Assembly: GCF_003863355.1 (NCBI RefSeq)
Contig: NZ_QQWG01000006.1
Coordinates: 124,001 to 188,000 of the forward strand
Direction: 5' to 3'
DNA length: 64,000 bases
Source of the DNA: Ancylomarina euxina
Lineage (GTDB): Bacteria > Bacteroidota > Bacteroidia > Bacteroidales > Marinifilaceae
The notes below the pieces were generated by a model. That model was not told the origin of the DNA, made no database searches, and worked only from the letters and a program-made list of their open reading frames with translations. Positions within the stretch are counted from its first letter, which is position 1. Each line of letters starts with the position of its first letter. Positions 42,961-52,100 of this stretch are shown here, piece by piece. The position numbers and the translations under genes are program-made.

Positions 42961-44502
42961 ATGAAAGATACATTAAAAAGCATTTTGGAGAGACACCACT
43001 TAAGTGATGAGGCAACTTCAATTATTGAAAAAGAAAACCTCTTACCTTTAGGCTTATTAAACCGTTTACATTCCAATTATGCAAAAAGTTCTGGAATTCT
43101 GGAATCCTCCAAACGCATGTTTGACACGAGAAATCATTACTCAGGACTAAAAGGATTTAGAGAAATTATTGAGATACTCAATAATCATGGTGTTGATATT
43201 GGTTTTATTCAAGAACGGGAGCTTTTCATTCTTGTGTATCGTTTTTTGGCAACCAAGTTTGTCTTAAATGCCATAAACTGGCAAAATTTTGAGAATGATT
43301 CTCTTTTTCAACTTGTCTTTCCTCAGCCTGGGATGATACACCCGCATACTGTACAAGCATATAATGAGGCTAAAACTGAAGAGGCTAAAAAGACCTTAAT
43401 CATAAATTATATCAAAAAAAACACTAACCCCCACGATGGCAAACAACAATTAAACAAACCTTGGTTCGAAAATGAAGAGGGTGAACTGGTCATTTTGGAA
43501 GGCAGTCAGCACAAATACCCGCAGTGCCAGCTTATTTTTGATCAAACAACCCAATCTTGTTTTTCCTTCTGTACCTACTGTTTTCGTCACGCCCAGGTGA
43601 GAGGTGACGAAGACATATTTAATCAGCTTGATATTAAACCAGTACATGATTACTTAAAAAAACATAAAGAAGTAACTGATATGCTACTTACCGGTGGCGA
43701 TGCTGGCTACATGCCCTATGAAAGACTCAGAGATTATACGCTGCCTTTAATTCAAGATCCGGAGCTTATTCATATTAAAAGCTTACGAATTGGATCCAGA
43801 GCATTAAGCTATCAACCTGAAATGTTTTTAACAAAGGATTACAAAAGAATTCTGGATCTATTCAAAACCTTAACTGACCATGGTGTACAGGTCGTATGGA
43901 TGTCACACTTTTCGACCCCCCGAGAAGTTTTAAATCCAGCAACCATTGCTGCAATACGTAGACTGCGCTTATATGGAGCTGTAGTAAAAAGTCAAAGTCC
44001 AATGATGAACCATATCAGTTTATTTACCGATAAAAATGGTCAAGTGGATATAGAGCGCTCTGCTCAAAACTGGATTGATCTTGGAAATGTGTTTGCCATG
44101 TTATCAGTAGGTTTCCATTCTATCTACTGTGCACGACCAACAGGCGAGCACCACTATTTTACGGTTCCCCTCTCTGAAATAAATAAGGTGTTTAATAAAA
44201 TTTACCGTTCGCTACCTTCAATCAATCGCCCTTCCCGCTACATTACGATGACATCATCAGCAGGCAAAACTTCAATTCTTGGCACGGTTGAGATTAATGG
44301 ACAAAAAGCCTTTGCCTTAAAATTCAACGAATCGAGAAATATGGAATGGATGGATCAGGTGTTTCTAGCCAAATATGATGAACTTGAAAATACAGTTGAA
44401 AACCTTATCCCCTTTGAGGGAGAAAAACATTTCTACGAGGATGAACTGATACAAATAGAAAACGACAAACTGGAAGCTCTACTAAAAAGGATGAAAGAAT
44501 AA
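42961..44502 (+). CDS. KamA-family radical SAM aminomutase, non-lysine substrate
   Basis: 513 residues, about 100 more than lysine 2,3-aminomutase. The cluster motif CFSFCTYC has Cys200, Cys204 and Cys207, and Arg209 corresponds to the carboxylate-binding Arg of the lysine enzyme. Lys436 in SSAGKTS matches the pyridoxal-phosphate lysine (Lys337). The two Asp that hold the lysine side chain (Asp293, Asp330) align with Arg392 (in YCARPTGEHH) and Thr429, by a remembered alignment. So it should move an amino group from carbon 2 to 3 of an amino acid with an acidic side chain, such as glutamate or 2-aminoadipate. It is first in a six-gene operon. Confidence 0.85.
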   Translation: MKDTLKSILERHHLSDEATSIIEKENLLPLGLLNRLHSNYAKSSGILESSKRMFDTRNHYSGLKGFREIIEILNNHGVDIGFIQERELFILVYRFLATKFVLNAINWQNFENDSLFQLVFPQPGMIHPHTVQAYNEAKTEEAKKTLIINYIKKNTNPHDGKQQLNKPWFENEEGELVILEGSQHKYPQCQLIFDQTTQSCFSFCTYCFRHAQVRGDEDIFNQLDIKPVHDYLKKHKEVTDMLLTGGDAGYMPYERLRDYTLPLIQDPELIHIKSLRIGSRALSYQPEMFLTKDYKRILDLFKTLTDHGVQVVWMSHFSTPREVLNPATIAAIRRLRLYGAVVKSQSPMMNHISLFTDKNGQVDIERSAQNWIDLGNVFAMLSVGFHSIYCARPTGEHHYFTVPLSEINKVFNKIYRSLPSINRPSRYITMTSSAGKTSILGTVEINGQKAFALKFNESRNMEWMDQVFLAKYDELENTVENLIPFEGEKHFYEDELIQIENDKLEALLKRMKE

Positions 44503-44523
44503 TGACGATTAACATCATAGATA

Positions 44524-45240
44524 ATGATAAATAAAATTGTAAAGTCAACGACTGAAGCGGTTGCAGATATATTTGACGGAGCCGTCATCATGATTAGCGG
44601 ATTTGGTAATGCAGGCAGCCCTATTGAGCTCATCCACGCTCTTATTGATCAGGGAGCTAAAGATCTTACTATTGTAAGCAACAATACGGGAAGTGGTGAG
44701 GTTGGACTTGCTGCCCTAATTGCACACAAACGGGTTAAGAAGATGATTTGTTCTTTTCCAAGAACAGCCAATTCCACTGTTTTTCCCGACTTGTATACTA
44801 AAGGAGAAATCGAATTGGAACTCGTGCCACAAGGTACATTAGCAGAAAGGATAAGAGCTGGAGGTGCGGGTATTCCAGCCTTTTACACACCAACATCGGT
44901 AAATACCCCATTGGCAGAAGGTAAAGAGTGTCGAACTTTTGATCAAACGACCTGCGTCATAGAATATGGCATTAAAGCTGATTTTTCTCTCATAAAATGT
45001 GAAGCCGCTGATCGGTATGGCAATTTAATTTACAATAAGACGGCTCGTAATTTTGGTCCAATTATGTGCACAGCTGCCAACAATACTATCGTTCAAACAA
45101 GAAGAATAGTAGAACTAGGCGATATTGATCCTGAATGCGTTGTAACGCCTGGTATTTTTATAAAAAGACTTGTGGAAGTCAGTCATCCTGCTGATGAAGC
45201 AAAACTTGTATCTGAAAACAGGAGGTATCCATGGAGTTAG
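44524..45240 (+). CDS. 3-oxoacid CoA-transferase subunit A, PcaI-like
   Basis: 238 residues. The family opening IMISGFGNAGSPIELI, the phrase VPQGTLAERIRAGGAGIPAF and the later ARNFGPIM with IVELGDIDPECVVTPGIF are closer to 3-oxoadipate CoA-transferase subunit A (PcaI) than to the acetoacetate enzymes, as far as I recall. With subunit B it would transfer CoA from succinyl-CoA to a beta-keto acid. It starts 21 bases after the aminomutase and overlaps the next gene by ten bases. The beta-ketoadipate ring-cleavage genes are absent here, so the keto acid should come from another source. Confidence 0.88.
   Translation: MINKIVKSTTEAVADIFDGAVIMISGFGNAGSPIELIHALIDQGAKDLTIVSNNTGSGEVGLAALIAHKRVKKMICSFPRTANSTVFPDLYTKGEIELELVPQGTLAERIRAGGAGIPAFYTPTSVNTPLAEGKECRTFDQTTCVIEYGIKADFSLIKCEAADRYGNLIYNKTARNFGPIMCTAANNTIVQTRRIVELGDIDPECVVTPGIFIKRLVEVSHPADEAKLVSENRRYPWS
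45220..45225 (+). promoter_or_regulatory. Strong Shine-Dalgarno site inside the subunit A gene
   Basis: AGGAGG, five bases before the ATG at 45231. Such a full site is unusual in this window and decides the start of subunit B. It lies within the last codons of subunit A, where it encodes RR. Confidence 0.7.
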
Positions 45241-45890
45241 AAAATAACAAAAAAGGTTGGAACAGGAACGAGATGGCCCAAAAGGTAGCTTTAGATATTC
45301 CTGATGGCGCCTATGTCAATCTTGGCATAGGTCTACCAGAATTAGTTGCGGACTTTGTACCTGAAGGCCGAGAAGTGATTTATCATACCGAAAATGGACT
45401 ACTTGGCATGGGCCCTGTGCCCGAACCAGGGCAAGAGGATCCAGAACTCATCAATGCTGGAAAAAAGAAGATCACAACGATAAAAGGCGCCTGTTTTTTT
45501 CACCATGCCGATAGTTTTACAATGATTAGAGGCCAGCATATCGACATCTGTGTTCTTGGGACCTTACAGGTTTCAGAAACAGGAGATCTTGCCAACTGGT
45601 CTACTGGCAAGCCAGGTTCAGTCCCTGCAGTAGGTGGAGCAATGGATCTGGTTTCAGGTGTAAAAACCATATTGGTGATTACAAACCATTGTTCGAAAGA
45701 TGGGAAACCAAAAATAGTTAAAACATGCACCTACCCACTAACCGGTAAAGCTGTTGTTAATTGCATTTATACCGATTTGGCAATAATTGATGTCTGCGAC
45801 AATAGCCTTTTTGTTAGAGAACTTGCACCAGGTATAAGTTTTGACTACTTGCAAGAAAAAACAGGAGCAAAGCTCAATCAGTACGAATAA
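45231..45890 (+). CDS. 3-oxoacid CoA-transferase subunit B, PcaJ-like
   Basis: 219 residues. The catalytic Glu54 lies in YHTENGLLGMG, the S-E-N-G/T-E-N-G active site of the family, where it forms the glutamyl-CoA intermediate. Further family phrases are FFHHADSFTMIRG, GDLANWSTG and PAVGGAMDL. It pairs with the gene it overlaps to make the alpha/beta enzyme. The start is set by the AGGAGG at 45220-45225. It is probably specific for a 3-oxo dicarboxylate, judged from its PcaJ-like pattern and from the thiolase downstream. Confidence 0.88.
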   Translation: MELENNKKGWNRNEMAQKVALDIPDGAYVNLGIGLPELVADFVPEGREVIYHTENGLLGMGPVPEPGQEDPELINAGKKKITTIKGACFFHHADSFTMIRGQHIDICVLGTLQVSETGDLANWSTGKPGSVPAVGGAMDLVSGVKTILVITNHCSKDGKPKIVKTCTYPLTGKAVVNCIYTDLAIIDVCDNSLFVRELAPGISFDYLQEKTGAKLNQYE

Positions 45891-45925
45891 AAGAAATATT
45901 CAGTCTAATTCAATTTATTACGACC

Positions 45926-47281
45926 ATGGATACTGATCATATTAATTCGCTAAGTCATAAAAGAACCAGCGAAGAAATTTACAATCAAGCTTGTAAAATA
46001 ATTCCTGGTGGTGTAAGTCGAAACACCATTTTCCACCATCCCTACCCTCATTATATCAGTCATGCCAATGGCTGTTACGCTACTGATATTAATAACATTC
46101 AAAGACTGGATTTTGGGAACAATATGGCTGCCTTAATACATGGACATGCCCATCCTGATATTGTAGATGCGGTTATCAAACAAATCCGAAAAGGAACCGC
46201 ATACACCATGGCAACTGAAGCCGAAGTTCTCTATGCTCAATTGCTGTGCGACAGAACGCCATCCTTTGAGAAAATACGATTCGTCAATTCAGGTACAGAA
46301 GCCGTAATGGCCATGATAAAAACCGCACGAGCCTATACAGGCAGACCTAAAATAGCCAAAGCCGAAGGTGCCTATCACGGTACTTACGATTTTGCTGAGG
46401 TCAGCCAAACGGCCAATCCAGCAAACTGGGGCGACATCAACCAGCCTAATTCTGTGCCAGTAGCCAATGGTACACCACAATCTGTATTGAATGATGTTAT
46501 CATATTTCCATACAATGATATTGAACATACATTGGCGATACTGGATCAAAACGCAAGCGAAATAGCCTGTGTTATTATTGATCCCGTACCACATAGAGTG
46601 GGACTAATGGAAGGGAAAACTAATTTTATTGAAGCGATTTATGAATGGACCCGAAAAAATGGAGCACTGCTCGCTTTTGATGAGGTTGTAACCTATCGCG
46701 TTAACTATGGCGGTGCTCAACAAAATTATTCTGTAAAACCCGACCTAACAGCTTTGGGTAAGATCATTGGTGGTGGTTTTCCTGTTGGAGCCTTTGCTGG
46801 TCGTTCTGATATTATGAAAGTTTTGGACCCTAGAGAAAGTAAGCTTCTATTTCCACATTCTGGAACATTCTCAGCAAACCCTGTAAGCATGACCGCAGGG
46901 CATACTACTATGAAGATGTATAATAAAGACGCTATTTTGAAGTTAAATACCCTAACTCAAAAAGCCACAGACCAAATAAGAGAAGCCATAAAAATTGCTG
47001 ACGTTCCTGTTTCCATAACTGGAACTGGTTCGATGTTTCGATTACATTTAAAACCAAGTGCGCCGACTAGCTATCGTGAAGCATATCAAAACTGTGAAAC
47101 AAAAACATTAATCAATGAAATGCTGGATTATCTTTTCTTAGATGAAAAAATAATGATGATAAACACCCTTACCTGTATGTTTTCAACAGTTATGACTCAA
47201 AAAGAAATCGATATGTTATCTCAGGCTCTTTTAAATATGTTTAAACGTTTTAAAACACAATTACATTCATTAGATAAATAA
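45926..47281 (+). CDS. Class III aminotransferase, likely for a beta-amino acid
   Basis: 451 residues of the glutamate-1-semialdehyde aminomutase-like branch. Pyridoxal phosphate would bind Lys279 in TALGKIIGGG and Asp252 in LLAFDEVVTYR; NSGTEAVMAMIKTARAYTGR is also conserved. The second phrase and the FDEVVT(Y/S)R pattern resemble beta-phenylalanine aminotransferases, which act on beta-amino acids. In this operon it would turn the aminomutase product into a beta-keto acid, which the CoA transferase then activates. It is 35 bases after subunit B and 13 before the thiolase. hemL is unlikely given the context. The substrate is inferred. Confidence 0.85.
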   Translation: MDTDHINSLSHKRTSEEIYNQACKIIPGGVSRNTIFHHPYPHYISHANGCYATDINNIQRLDFGNNMAALIHGHAHPDIVDAVIKQIRKGTAYTMATEAEVLYAQLLCDRTPSFEKIRFVNSGTEAVMAMIKTARAYTGRPKIAKAEGAYHGTYDFAEVSQTANPANWGDINQPNSVPVANGTPQSVLNDVIIFPYNDIEHTLAILDQNASEIACVIIDPVPHRVGLMEGKTNFIEAIYEWTRKNGALLAFDEVVTYRVNYGGAQQNYSVKPDLTALGKIIGGGFPVGAFAGRSDIMKVLDPRESKLLFPHSGTFSANPVSMTAGHTTMKMYNKDAILKLNTLTQKATDQIREAIKIADVPVSITGTGSMFRLHLKPSAPTSYREAYQNCETKTLINEMLDYLFLDEKIMMINTLTCMFSTVMTQKEIDMLSQALLNMFKRFKTQLHSLDK

Positions 47282-47294
47282 ACCAGAAAACGCT

Positions 47295-48497
47295 ATGACA
47301 GATGTCTATATTTGCGATGCAGTAAGAACCCCCGTAGGCAAATACGGTGGATGTCTATCGTCTTTACGCGCCGACGATCTTGCTGCAATCCCCTTGAAGG
47401 CTTTAATGGAACGTAACCAAAATATCAACTGGTCAGATATTGATGATGTTCTTATGGGCTGTGCCAATCAGGCAGGAGAAGATAATCGAAATGTAGCCCG
47501 CATGGCTCTGCTACTTGCCGGCTATCCGGAAACGGTACCAGGAGCCACCATTAATCGCTTGTGTGGTTCGGGTATGGACGCCATTGGATCAGCTGCCAGA
47601 GCCATAAAGGCTGGCGAAGCTGAACTAATCATTGCTGGTGGTGTGGAAAGCATGTCGCGCGCTCCATTTGTTATGGCTAAAGCTTCCAATGCTTTTTCCC
47701 GATCGCAAAAATTTTACGACACCACCATTGGCTGGCGATTTGTAAATCCGGCATTGGATATAGAATATGGAACAGAATCGATGATAGAAACGGCCGAAAA
47801 TATTGCTAGTGATTTTAAGATCAGCCGGGAAGATCAGGACAAATTCGCACATTGGAGCCAAGAAAAGGCGCATACTGCTCAATACAAAGATTTTCTTGCT
47901 GATGAGATCATTCCTGTACTTATTCCTCAGCCTAAAGGCGATTCTTTTAAAGTAGATAAAGACGAACACCTGCGATTAAGCTCTCTCGAAAAGTTAGCTT
48001 CATTAAAAACACTGATTAGCGAAAATGGAAGCATTACAGCCGGAAATGCCTCGGGTGTGAACGACGGCGCAGCAGCTTTAATTATTGCGTCAGGAAAGGC
48101 TGTGAAAAAGTATAAATTAAAAGCCAAGGCTAAAATTCTAGGCATGAAAACTGCCGGCGTTCCTCCTCGAATTATGGGAATGGGCCCTGTACCAGCGACC
48201 AATAGTCTCTTAAAACATTTGAGTTTGGAGCTAAAAGATATGGATATTATCGAACTTAACGAAGCTTTCTCTGCTCAGGCTCTTGCCTGTATTCGTGAGT
48301 TTGGTCTTGATGATCATGATCCTCGGATCAACCCATTGGGCGGAGCCATAGCATTGGGACACCCACTGGGAATGAGCGGGGCCAGAATTGTGATATCGGC
48401 CCTTTATCAGCTTCAACGGTCGAACTCAAAAAAGGCCCTTTGTACCATGTGTATAGGCGTTGGCCAAGGGATTGCTCTCGTACTTGAAAAAGTTTAA
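47295..48497 (+). CDS. pcaF: 3-oxoadipyl-CoA thiolase-like acetyl-CoA acyltransferase
   Basis: 400 residues. The nucleophile Cys90 lies in TINRLCGSGMDA, the His in IALGHPLGMSGAR and the second Cys in LCTMCIGVGQG. Two stretches are nearly those of PcaF/PaaJ as I remember them: GCANQAGEDNRNVARMALLL and DTTIGWRFVNP. Thiolases of acetoacetyl-CoA do not carry these. It should split 3-oxoadipyl-CoA with CoA into acetyl-CoA and succinyl-CoA. It closes the catabolic sequence of the operon. The usual pca genes are absent. Confidence 0.9.
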   Translation: MTDVYICDAVRTPVGKYGGCLSSLRADDLAAIPLKALMERNQNINWSDIDDVLMGCANQAGEDNRNVARMALLLAGYPETVPGATINRLCGSGMDAIGSAARAIKAGEAELIIAGGVESMSRAPFVMAKASNAFSRSQKFYDTTIGWRFVNPALDIEYGTESMIETAENIASDFKISREDQDKFAHWSQEKAHTAQYKDFLADEIIPVLIPQPKGDSFKVDKDEHLRLSSLEKLASLKTLISENGSITAGNASGVNDGAAALIIASGKAVKKYKLKAKAKILGMKTAGVPPRIMGMGPVPATNSLLKHLSLELKDMDIIELNEAFSAQALACIREFGLDDHDPRINPLGGAIALGHPLGMSGARIVISALYQLQRSNSKKALCTMCIGVGQGIALVLEKV

Positions 48498-48552
48498 ATG
48501 ACAATTTATTCTGTCGAAGAAACCACAGATCACTACAGTAAAATAAGGAACT

Positions 48553-49044
48553 ATGACTAAAATGAACATCGCCAATACCGAATCTGATTTCCAAATCATT
48601 GCAGAATTGTCCTCAATCATTTGGAAAGAGCATTATACAGATATTATTGGTTCCCGACAAGTTGATTATATGCTTAAAAAATATCAATCGGTAGAAGCTA
48701 TAAAGGATCAGATTGAAGAAGGGGCCTTGTATTACCTAATTACACATCAAGGCTCAACAGTGGGTTATCTCTCCTATTACAAAAAAGCGGACTGCTTGTT
48801 CTTAAGCAAAATTTATATTCTAAAAGAATACAGAGGCAAAGGTATCGGTAAAAAGACCATGCACTATCTTGAAACGACAGCAGAACATCTGGGATATAAA
48901 ACCCTATCGCTGACCGTTAATAAAAATAATATAGAAACAATTAAAGCCTACGAGAAAATGGGCTTTAAGCAGGTAAGAGATATTGTGATAGATATTGGAA
49001 ATGATTTTATAATGGACGATTACATAATGGAAAAAGAACTTTAA
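48553..49044 (+). CDS. GNAT-family N-acetyltransferase
   Basis: 163 residues. The acetyl-CoA loop is YRGKGIGKKTM near residue 94-104, followed by the helix LETTAEHLGYKTLSLTVNKNN and the EKMGF segment, a full GNAT fold. It is 55 bases after the thiolase in the same direction and probably in the operon. In the beta-lysine (Abl) pathway a GNAT enzyme follows an aminomutase, so it could acetylate the beta-amino acid. It may equally be a detoxifying acetyltransferase. Substrate unknown. An ATG nine bases later is a possible start. Confidence 0.83.
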   Translation: MTKMNIANTESDFQIIAELSSIIWKEHYTDIIGSRQVDYMLKKYQSVEAIKDQIEEGALYYLITHQGSTVGYLSYYKKADCLFLSKIYILKEYRGKGIGKKTMHYLETTAEHLGYKTLSLTVNKNNIETIKAYEKMGFKQVRDIVIDIGNDFIMDDYIMEKEL

Positions 49045-49110
49045 TTTTAAATTAAAAGCGCAATCTGCTATCGCTTGCATCTTTCAATAATCTGAATCAT
49101 TTGGATATAA

Positions 49111-49140
49111 AAAAAATCCCCATGACAAATCATGAGGATT
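49111..49140 (-). terminator. Terminator of the ABC-M1 peptidase operon
   Basis: Stem AATCC-CATG / CATG-GGATT with one mismatch and a six-base loop, followed on the minus strand by a T-run. It is 23 bases past the stop of the permease-peptidase gene. Confidence 0.7.
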
Positions 49141-49162
49141 CTTGCTGTGTTATTAGTTAAAA

Positions 49163-52100
49163 CTATAAGCTCGTGATTTTCTCATCAGCTTTATTATCGT
49201 CTTTTTCCTTTAACTTTTCTGAATTATCAGATGTTTTTCTGTCAATTAGTTTATGGTAAGGATCAATAGCAACACTGTGCGGTTTTTTATCGACAATAAA
49301 GGAGAATTTATTCTCTTTAGCTGTAACATGGACTTTCTTAAATAGTATTTCCTGCTCCTCTTTATTTTCATCTTCTACAAAAATGGCAAGGTCAATCCAG
49401 TCGTTCATATCAACATACTGTTTATCCTCTTTTTCATCACTATTCGTTTGAAAAGATATTTTAACAGCACCGTCACCACTTTCGACCTCAGTAGCATCTT
49501 CTTTTATCGTTTTAACAACTCTGTATTTCTCAGCTTCAACAGTAAAATCAACTCTATATTTACCATCCTCAGTTTTACTAACATAAGCACTATCAACTTT
49601 ATTATCGAACAGTGTGATGGTCTCCAACATATCGGTAATCACATAGTCCAGAGAATCCGGCATATGACGTCTCATCAAATCAACAAACTCAAGCGAAGTC
49701 GTATATGGAGGCTCCTGAAAAGCAACATCAGACACATACTCACTAAGTGCTTTATTAAGATTAGCCTCGCCCATATAATCAGATATCGCATACATGGCTA
49801 CAGCACCTTTATTATAGTGAATATATTGCTGATTCTCATTATACATCAATGGTTGCTCTTTAACACTTTCAGATCCCCGTCCTCTTAGGTAGCTATTTAG
49901 CTCCTCTTTCATAAACTTACGGATTTTGCTTTTTGGATATTTCTGCTCTAACACCTTTATGGCCGAATATTCAGACAAACTCTCAGACATTAAAGTTGCT
50001 CCCTGAACATTGGCACCAATCACCTGATGTGCCCACCATTGATGCGCCATTTCGTGTGCCGTTACATGATAGGCATAGTTGACAGCTCCTTTATCCGATT
50101 TATCTTCCTTAGCAATAAATCCGATAGCCTCTGAGAAAGGAATGGTATTGGGAAAGGACTGAGCAAAAGACCCTATAGTTCGAGGAAATTCAATGACACG
50201 AACCTGTCGATGTTGATATGGACTATAATTATCTCCATAATATTTGAGTGACGCTTTTAAGGCATCAGCCATATCGGCAATATTATAATCATGACCTTTA
50301 TGGTAATAGATTTCAATATTGACATCCTCATATTTATCGGTATAAACTTCATATTTTGCTGATACCCATGAATAGAAATTAAGAATTGGCGAATCCATTT
50401 TATAATGAAAATACGCTCGATCACCTTCGATCCATTTCTTTTGCAGATAACCCGGCGCAATAGCAATTTGATCGGCAGCTGTACTTACAGTCGTTTCAAA
50501 ATTCACCCAATCGGCACATTCCGAAATATAAGTGTTCCCAAGAGATGTTGTATCAGTTGGTGGCGCCATACGATCTCGCTTAGGTAAATCATATTTCTTA
50601 CGTACAGTATTGTCTTTAAGCTCACCCGAACGTGAATAGCCAATGCTTGGAAGACCTCCACTATTAAAAAAAGTTCCATTAGCCAAAACTGGAGAACTAT
50701 TTCTTAAGAAATGAATCGTTCTATTTCTCATCGTAAAGCTCAATTTCAACGAATCACCAGGCATAAGCGGTTTATCAAGCTTATAAATATTGTATTGGAA
50801 CACCGTATCCTTACTTACCAAATCGGCAGGGCGCGAAAACTCAATTGTCGTGTGTTTATAGGTATAGTTGATATGAACTGAATCTATAGCTTCATTAGAT
50901 TTATTCTTAACAATATAGCGACCCTGAACTTTTAAGTCGTTGGTCTCAGGAAACAAATCCACATCGACTTTAACATCAGTAATACGTGGCTGAACGATAT
51001 TGTAATACTTAGAATATTTATGCTCCCACTCTACTTGATCAAGCTCTCTTTCTTTTGCTGATTTATGCTCGTTCTTGATATTATCGAACCAATAAATAAA
51101 TCCACCAATTGCAACAAAACCAATCGTACAAGCAGTAAGTGAGATGTACAATGTGCGAGTTAGGTTCTCTTTGGCTCTACGGAAACGAATCTTAACCGTT
51201 TCGCGAATTCCACGACGCCATATGGCCAAACCAGCAATTAACAATACCGATGAAAATAGCAACCAATACAATCTGTAAAATAGATAGGCTGGAATATTGC
51301 TGCCATAACCGTTCATATCGGAATAAGTGAAGCCCGGTCCTGAATTGAAGTTAAATATTTGTTGCTCGATACCCAGCTTTGATAAAAACGGACTAAGAAT
51401 AGAAAATATAAACAGAGCAAAAAAGCCGATGTAAAAGTTAGATAAGAGCGATTGTACAAATAGTGAAATTGCAGCCCACACAATATAGACTGGCAACATT
51501 AATATAAATAGCTCCATAAAATAATGCAGAGGCTCAATTTCGTAATAAGCTTCTGAAATCTGAATAACAATACAAGTAGCCATTACTACGACTAATAAAA
51601 GAATCTGTACCTTTATTAAGGCAATAAATTTAGAGAAGTATTGCACCCAGTTAGGTGTGTGAGTCGCATCGACCAATTCGAACATTTTTGCACGGCGCTC
51701 ACGCTGAACAAGCATACCTGAGTATAAAAAGGTAATCAGTAAGAGAAAAAGTCTAAACATAGAGCTTGGAATCAGCAACATTTTCCAGGTTGTAGGATAG
51801 GTTGTTGTACCAAAAAGACTCATGGTTGTTGTATGTCCAATAACCATAAACAGAATACCGAAAGCCACAAGTACCATAAACGGAACCGACTTGATAATGA
51901 ACTTAAAGTTCATAATTGAGATATTCCACATCAACTTTAGATTCCAAGAGTAACTGTTATCAATAGTCACCTTAGGCAAATTTATATCCCTTAAATTATT
52001 AAAGTTGTCTTTGACCACAACAGCACTCTTTTTAGAGAACCATCGGAAGGATAATGCTTCTTGTGTAAATTGAAACTTAAAGTAAGTTGCTGCAAAAATC

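Noticed and set aside
45926-47281. hemL (glutamate-1-semialdehyde aminomutase) for the class III aminotransferase
   Set aside because: The operon has no heme genes, and the sequence resembles beta-amino-acid aminotransferases of the same branch more than HemL.
42961-49044. Classical lysine fermentation (kam/kdd/kce/kal) or the N-acetyl-beta-lysine osmolyte pathway
   Set aside because: The B12-dependent aminomutase, Kce and Kal genes are absent, and the lysine-binding aspartates of the aminomutase are replaced. The GNAT alone does not make it an AblB pair.
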